Positions 19,701-23,896 of a stretch of 23,896 nt of DNA are shown here, piece by piece. Under the pieces are notes generated by a model. The model saw nothing but the letters and a program-made list of their open reading frames with translations, was not told the origin of the DNA and did not search any database. Position numbers and translations under genes: made by a program. Within the stretch, counting starts at the first letter, position 1; every line of letters starts with the position of its first letter. This DNA comes from Lenisia limosa (Eukaryota; Breviatea): NCBI GenBank assembly GCA_001655205.1, contig LPNZ01007120.1, positions 1-23,896 of the forward strand, in the 5' to 3' direction.

Positions 19701-20896
19701 GCACAATGGACGACATTGACATAACTTTCCGCACAACAGCATCGGCAGTTTCTTGAATCCTAGTGGGTCAAAGGACACGTGTTTATCCATATTTCAAGGT
19801 TGATCCCCTTACATTTCTTTTTTTGAGAAGAGAAGATCGACAACCGAGGGTAGCCAAACATCGACATTGGCAGTAATGAGTGTTTCGGATTGGTCAAGGA
19901 AACAGGAACAGGCCTGAGCGAGGATTGGGGTGAATATCATAGATGATATATGTACACTGACCGCGATAAGGGAAAACAAAAAAAAAAGCCACAAGAACCA
20001 ATTTTTTAATTTAGCAGACTGATAATCGACCTGCCAACTCTGAGCCCCTCAAGCGTGAGAGCTACGGACATAAACGGGTTATCCAGTGCGGTCTTGAGCG
20101 TCTCAGCCACTTGGCGTGAAGTGGCATCGCTGTTGTCAGCAATCTTCTGGACTGATAGTACCCAGGCGGCGTAGGTGCATACCGACTACGTTGTTAGGGA
20201 ACATGCTATTCCTTTCATCCAATGGTTCGAACTAGGAACATGCAGCAAATGCAGTATTTATTCGTGAAAACTTATTGTGTGTTATAAAACTAGGATCGAA
20301 GAGAGGCTGAATTAGCTATTCAATTGAAAAGTGCGCGCCAAAAACAATTACATAAAAATGGGCTTGTACTGCTTTTCAATACATGGGCTCTATATCTTTG
20401 AGTATTCATTCATTTATCTTAGAACATCACTTTAAAACCGTTATGATANNNNNNNNNNNNNNNNNNNNNNNNNNNNNNNNNNNNNNNNNNNNNNNNNNNN
20501 NNNNNNNNNNNNNNNNNNNNNNNNNNNNNNNNNNNNNNNNNNNNNNNNNNNNNNNNNNNNNNNNNNNNNNNNNACAGTTTTCTTAACCGTCGCGTTAAGA
20601 CTATTCACAATAGGTGTACTGTATAAGGCAATTCCAAGGAGGTTGAGGGCAAAAGAGGCTCTACAAGAGGTAAGAAGATTAAGGCGCCCAAACAGATTCG
20701 CATTTTTCTGACTCGTGACATCTGTGATGAGCAATGTGGACAGCTCTTCTGACTTTTTTACAAAAATGGGATTAAATGAAAGCTCATCCTCCTTTGCATG
20801 AGTGATAAGAGACTCAAACAGCTTTTGCCGTGTAAAGCTATCTGTTTTCTTATCTAACACCAGCTCAATTAGTTCATCGCATGTACGATGAGCCAT
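10718..20896 (-). CDS. RIF1: RIF1-type HEAT-repeat protein (replication timing / telomere / repair factor)
   Basis: RIF1 controls replication timing (through protein phosphatase 1), telomeres and double-strand-break repair. After exon 1 (20896 into the gap), 33 phase-consistent exons encode 1,123 aa: 20185-20031, 19956-19813, 19759-19684, 19586-19520, 16248-16151, 16044-15954, 15846-15798, 15754-15646, 15555-15458, 15397-15335, 15279-15201, 15063-15001, 14903-14865, 14755-14664, 14469-14341, 14277-14124, 14090-13985, 13874-13837, 13808-13749, 13456-13346, 13295-13239, 13158-13066, 12887-12801, 12735-12707, 12672-12575, 12549-12524, 12301-12252, 12191-12109, 11954-11851, 11810-11678, 11639-11511, 11467-11392, 11303-10718. 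The total is about 1,230 aa or more. RIF1_N-like features: ALNLLGIALYSTPIVNSL, CTYAAWVLSVQKIAD, DVRVRAEAMVAWQSL, YRRLKLLLKPLNRV and VNAWNGSFA. The C-terminal third is disordered, with several SP/TP sites and a Glu/Lys-rich end closing WGLTFN. I see no clear RVxF motif. Exons 12672-12524 are the least certain. Confidence 0.85.
12902..13040. other. assembly gap (139 N) in a RIF1 intron, next to G12
   Basis: The gap lies in intron 12888-13065 and follows twelve G's (12890-12901). On the gene strand that is a C12 tract directly before the AG acceptor of the exon at 12887-12801. Confidence 0.95.
13457..13748 (-). other. long RIF1 intron (292 nt)
   Basis: Between exons 13808-13749 and 13456-13346, with GTGAGT donor and TTCAG acceptor. 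It is one of the longer ordinary introns of this gene. No repeat or ORF of note; a C/T-rich stretch lies near 13530 on the + strand. Confidence 0.6.
16296..16343 (+). repeat. left terminal inverted repeat of the intronic element
   Basis: 48 bp beginning GCTGCAGCGCCAAAACTCCG. It pairs with 19410-19457 with three mismatches. The outermost ten bases including c16295 form the palindrome CGCTGCAGCG. Confidence 0.85.
16344..17457. other. left interior of the element: T-rich then purine-rich
   Basis: 16380-16620 is rich in T and A homopolymers. From about 16690 to 16985 the + strand is almost purely A and G. An ORF at 16623-16928 covers this tract and encodes a Lys/Arg/Glu-rich peptide (KDKERRKEARKMYAKWRKKR), probably a by-product of base composition. 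17150-17180 has short repeats of AAGTTCAA. No recognised domain. Confidence 0.5.
17458..19228 (+). pseudogene. decayed multi-exon gene of the intronic element, family unknown
   Basis: I do not recognise this protein. Splice-like pieces run 17458-17511, 17578-17712 (or continuous from 17458), 17713-17888 in another frame, 17924-18072, 18139-18357, 18368-18430, 18579-18932 and 19061-19228. It starts MGRNKAVLYFEEKLQGME. Frame breaks occur near 17690, 17985, 18250 and 18560, where protein-like sequence continues in a neighbouring frame: for example EPFKSLMKKQVDPSNTDHTK after the first break, and a CKHC pair (FCKHCKELMKDLAPPSELD) after the second. The last two exons are clean: one contains DFIKEEEFEVSSDSVAYAEG and LVYTVATAKSLSLAPFICKG; the final one has IIAHPDDLKPNIVRQMKLSM and a Cys-rich end (CTETCCRAGG) with a stop at 19226-19228. 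The CKHC pair might belong to a zinc finger. I cannot point to catalytic DDE/D residues. It may be a dead transposase, or a gene with unrecognised introns. Confidence 0.5.
19305..19310 (+). terminator. poly(A) signal of the element's gene
   Basis: AATAAA 77 bp after the last stop codon of the element's gene, on the same strand, after a T-rich stretch. Confidence 0.5.
19410..19457 (-). repeat. right terminal inverted repeat of the intronic element
   Basis: Reverse complement begins GCTGCAGCGCCAAAACTCGG and matches the left terminus at 45 of 48 positions. Confidence 0.85.
20186..20573 (-). other. RIF1 intron 1 region with assembly gap 20449-20573
   Basis: Sequence between RIF1 exons 1 and 2. 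The 125-N gap hides the end of exon 1, unless a GTTAAG donor just upstream is used. Unlike the other four gaps, this one is not next to a G or C run. 20186-20448 looks like ordinary AT-rich intron, ending in the acceptor before 20185. Confidence 0.65.
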
Positions 20897-21151
20897 TACG
20901 CTACTTATTTTGCTCTTTGCAATGCAAAAAAGCCTGCACAGGATAAATAAAGTAATCAATACTAATCTCTTTTAAACGAGGGTCGGTCCGGAAGAAGATT
21001 GGAAGAAGTGGAGGCAGAGAGAGGTGACGACAGACAGACGACAGAAAGACCAGAAGGCAGAAGAAACACAAGTGGACAGTGGACTTGTTGTGGATCAAGG
21101 AAAAAGATTGGAAAGTGATACATATATCTCCTGACTGATACTGAACTGAAA
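20897..21151. promoter_or_regulatory. divergent intergenic region between RIF1 and the secreted-protein gene
   Basis: 255 bp separate the two start codons. The central part (20990-21070) is purine-rich, with repeated GACAGA and AGAAG words. No ORF of note. Shared promoter function is inferred from orientation. Confidence 0.45.
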
Positions 21152-23408
21152 ATGACGATGTCTACACTGCTTGCTCTTCTTGTTATTAGGTATTTTATTG
21201 TTTATTTGGGATTTTATGGAGAACCCCCTCCCCCCCTTACTTTTTTTAGCACAGCGTTGTCGTTTGTTATGCAGAATGATGGAACCCCTTTGTTTAGTTC
21301 TCTGAAGTATGAAGGGTGTTATGTTTATTGAAATTAGTAAACAGCTAACCGTTGAAATTAGTAAGGAGTTAACCGTTCAATTTGTGCTTATATAACATTG
21401 AGGATTGTAAACTGAAGGGCCCTGAACCTGAAAAACAATAGTATTTGAAAAAGCTGCCAAGCTTTTTAGAGTGGATTTAGAAATATACTTACCTTATTTG
21501 TGGTAATTGTTTTCTCTTAACTCCGACTTCACAAAAGTCAAAAAACTAATCTTAGGCTAAAATACACCTAATTAAGTATTTTTTTTATTATTATTTTTCA
21601 ATTATTGAAGCAGCTTAGTGGCTTCCTGTTTAATTTACTGTGTTTCACATCTCGTTTTGTCCTTGTTAAAATATCATATGTCCAACAAAATATATGGTAG
21701 CTCTTGAACCTGAGTGTCTAGGATTGCACAGGCCCCATCAGAACCTGAGGATGCTGTCAACTTGGTATGCAATTTGATTACAATGTATATCATACATACA
21801 TTTGCCAAACACGGAACATCTCTAGGGGCGGTTTCTCCCTTGTTTTTGATTTTCTAGTCTCATTTGGATGACCGACTTGACAACATTCAATTGGTACGCT
21901 GCTTCTTCAACCCCCTTCTGATATTGCTTTAACCTTCTCAGCCGTGTTTACAGCCCCTTTGGCCCACAATGGCTTCGGTCTCATGCCCAGCAGAGTTCTC
22001 TATCACACAAGGTAGGGGTTTAAAACAAAATTTCTCCAAACACACAGAAGCATTTGAGTTCTGACCTTCCCCAAAGGAGGCATCTGTTCAGCAGCCTGCC
22101 TGAGTGACACCAAGCCCTTCCCTTCCGTGGCGACAATTTTCTGTGATGCTTCAGGGTGGAATGGAACTGTCACTTGCCTGGGTTAGCGGATTCTTGCATT
22201 TCCTTTTCATATTGCAGATGAGGCAACAAGCTGTGAAAGTGCTGTCGCGCTTTACGGAGTAGGAGTTTACAACATCAAAAATATTGGAGAAAGTTAGTGT
22301 AGCGATGAGATCATATGATTTCGAACAAGAGAGCTTGAATATGGCGCTCACAATGTAGTTTATTGTGATGGTGACGGTTATGGGCTCTTCTTTAGCACAG
22401 AGGGGAGCTCTTCAAATGCCATTGTAGGAGGCTTCACATCATATCATATACAAACGGAAAGATGATGTCCAGTTCTGACTTTGTAGAGAAGCTACAACCC
22501 GGCTAACAAGGCTGCCTCGGCTTCCTTCACTCTTGCTGTAGGGCATAACTAAAAACGATACCTTCGTTGGATATTGATTGTTATTAACCATGTAGAACAT
22601 GGGGATTCCTACACCCGAAAACCGATCTGGTCAACTTCAATACAGCCACGTTCCGGCAGGTACCCCAGTAAGGGTAGGTGCAGTTGATGTTTGGAATACC
22701 CAGTAACTCCCCCCTCACATTGAGTAAATAATGTTTTAGATGAAGTGCTCTCGTGATAGTGGTTCTTCATGGTACAATTACGACCTTCCATCTGGTTCGA
22801 AGGACCAAAAGGGTTTTTCTTGTCATCTCTTATTATGTCTAATAACACGAATGAATGTTGCTCACATCTTGATAAGCCGCTATTCAGAAAAAAGAGTAAA
22901 ATGTAAAATACGAAATTCTGCTGACAGGATTGTTGCAGGTTTTGCGGATTATTCAGCTGGTGACAAGGACAAGGGTACTGGCATTTGGGGCACAATTGCT
23001 ATCTCCAACGTATGGGGATTGATGGGCGCCTTGTCCACTGTTCGTTGACATATTTAGGTACGCAGTCGCCATGGTAACAGTATCTGCGGACCCGCTGTGA
23101 CTAGTGTTAAGGTCTGCCACACATCCTCTCTTGTTCACTATTTAGACCTATAGTGGCATTGGAATATGCAATGGCAACCCCACAGGATGGGAGTCGGTCA
23201 AGTATGGGGGCGGTACAATTTAACACGATTAACTGTTTTTTCACACTTCCACTAAATCATATCCTAGTGGATACGGTACACCATAAGCCTTCATTGACGG
23301 TCCAGGGCCACGGCATGGTCCACAGACTCGGGTGAGTACATTGGATGCAATGGCGGAACAGCAATGTCCACGTCAGCAGGCCGCTTCATGTTCCTCATGA
23401 AAGTCTAG
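21152..23408 (+). CDS. cysteine-rich secreted-type protein (290 aa), family unknown
   Basis: Fourteen exons fit one continuous phase: 21152-21189, 21250-21265, 21732-21764, 21858-21893, 21942-22011, 22077-22181, 22218-22292, 22332-22423, 22487-22537, 22596-22667, 22740-22794, 22939-23009, 23146-23201, 23306-23408. The N-terminus is a textbook signal peptide (MTMSTLLALLVISTALSFA), although the 16-nt second exon was chosen to satisfy phase. A short acidic segment follows (PSEPEDAVNLSHLDDRLDN). Next comes a Cys-rich module at about residues 60-115: SCPAEFS, GGICSAACLSD, IFCDASGWNGTVTC and TSCES. Its C...GxxC...C...W...C order recalls a sushi/CCP domain, but I would not assign it. Later parts are rich in Gly, Ser, Thr and aromatics (YCDGDGYGLFFSTEGSSS, GTGIWGTIAISN, YSGIGICNGNPTGW, YIGCNGGTAMSTSAG). 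There is no C-terminal anchor. Several donors are weak, so some borders may shift. Confidence 0.65.
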
Positions 23409-23812
23409 CCCAATGGTCTTTTACTATTTGTATTATTCATAATTATCAAATACCAGTCTGTACCCAAAGAATCAAATCAGGAACACAATAATAAAGGATC
23501 CCCCGATTGAAAAAATTGTTCCAATATCTCACCCACATTTGCTGTCTGGTAATTTTTAAAAAAAAGTCAAAAAATATCATATACTATATCCGAAACATCA
23601 TACCATCCATTCAACCATAAACTTATTCGGTCCTTCTCTTTGTTCTTTAGAGCGTGGAAAAGCCATTAGTAGCAATCATTGCATCAGTTCCTCCAAAGAT
23701 TCCTTTAGAATAAGAGCAGCATGAGAGAGAAATGTGACAAAGCTAAGGTCCAACAGGAAAAACTCAAGAATGTTATAGTATGACTTGTTGTGAGCTGATG
23801 TCTGTTTTTAAT
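23409..23812. other. 3' flank of the secreted-protein gene
   Basis: AATAAA at 23490-23495 is a plausible poly(A) signal about 80 bp after the stop. The rest is AT-rich and holds no ORF I would support. Confidence 0.5.
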
Positions 23813-23896
23813 AGCTTCGGGCAATAATAGTTATAAAATATTTATATTATTATAATGTATCAATAAAATGTCGATATCGATATGCATATCCCCGTC
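23813..23896. mobile_element. possible edge of a second MITE copy (cut by window end)
   Basis: 23813-23826 reads AGCTTCGGGCAATA, matching the inner part of the MITE terminus at 9919 with two differences. It is followed, as there, by strongly AT-rich sequence. The second terminus would lie outside the window. Confidence 0.4.

Noticed and set aside
1-23896. tRNA, rRNA or CRISPR arrays
   Set aside because: I saw no cloverleaf-like segment, rRNA-like sequence or regular repeat-spacer array; the intron-rich genes mark it as eukaryotic.

Overview
This window is nuclear DNA of an intron-dense, gene-dense eukaryote, most likely a protist or another unicellular lineage. Almost every gene is cut into many short exons by GT-AG introns, most of them 25-180 nt. 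Coding sequence was rebuilt by hand from splice sites and reading phase, so the gene models rest on phase-consistent exon chains. No exon has RNA support. I do not assign a lineage: the proteins I recognise (NSA2, RIF1, the THH1/TOM1/TOM3 family, MYND) are widespread.

Layout. 1-1242 (-): partial coiled-coil protein. 1524-3311 (+): seven-helix THH1/TOM1/TOM3-family membrane protein. 3538-5344 (-): complete 11-exon NSA2 ribosome-biogenesis factor, 260 aa. 5610-7710 (+): complete 11-exon MYND-finger protein, 321 aa. 7963-8698 (-): small unrecognised protein. 9273-9801 (-): four-exon, 104-aa proline-tailed orphan. 9919-10484: AT-rich MITE-like element with 16-bp terminal inverted repeats. 10718-20896 (-): a RIF1-type HEAT-repeat protein of at least 34 exons. 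16296-19457: a 3,162-bp element with 48-bp terminal inverted repeats, inserted in one RIF1 intron and carrying a decayed multi-exon gene on the opposite strand. 21152-23408 (+): 14-exon cysteine-rich secreted-type protein. 23813-end: what looks like the edge of a second copy of the MITE.

Genes mostly alternate strand. Three head-to-head pairs are separated by 255-281 bp, which points to shared bidirectional promoters. Five N-gaps interrupt the sequence; four of them abut a G or C homopolymer of 9-14 nt, and two of those homopolymers are pure-C pyrimidine tracts directly before a 3' splice site. The most interesting content is the mobile DNA: the intronic element with an unrecognised coding region and long inverted termini, and the separate AT-rich MITE family.
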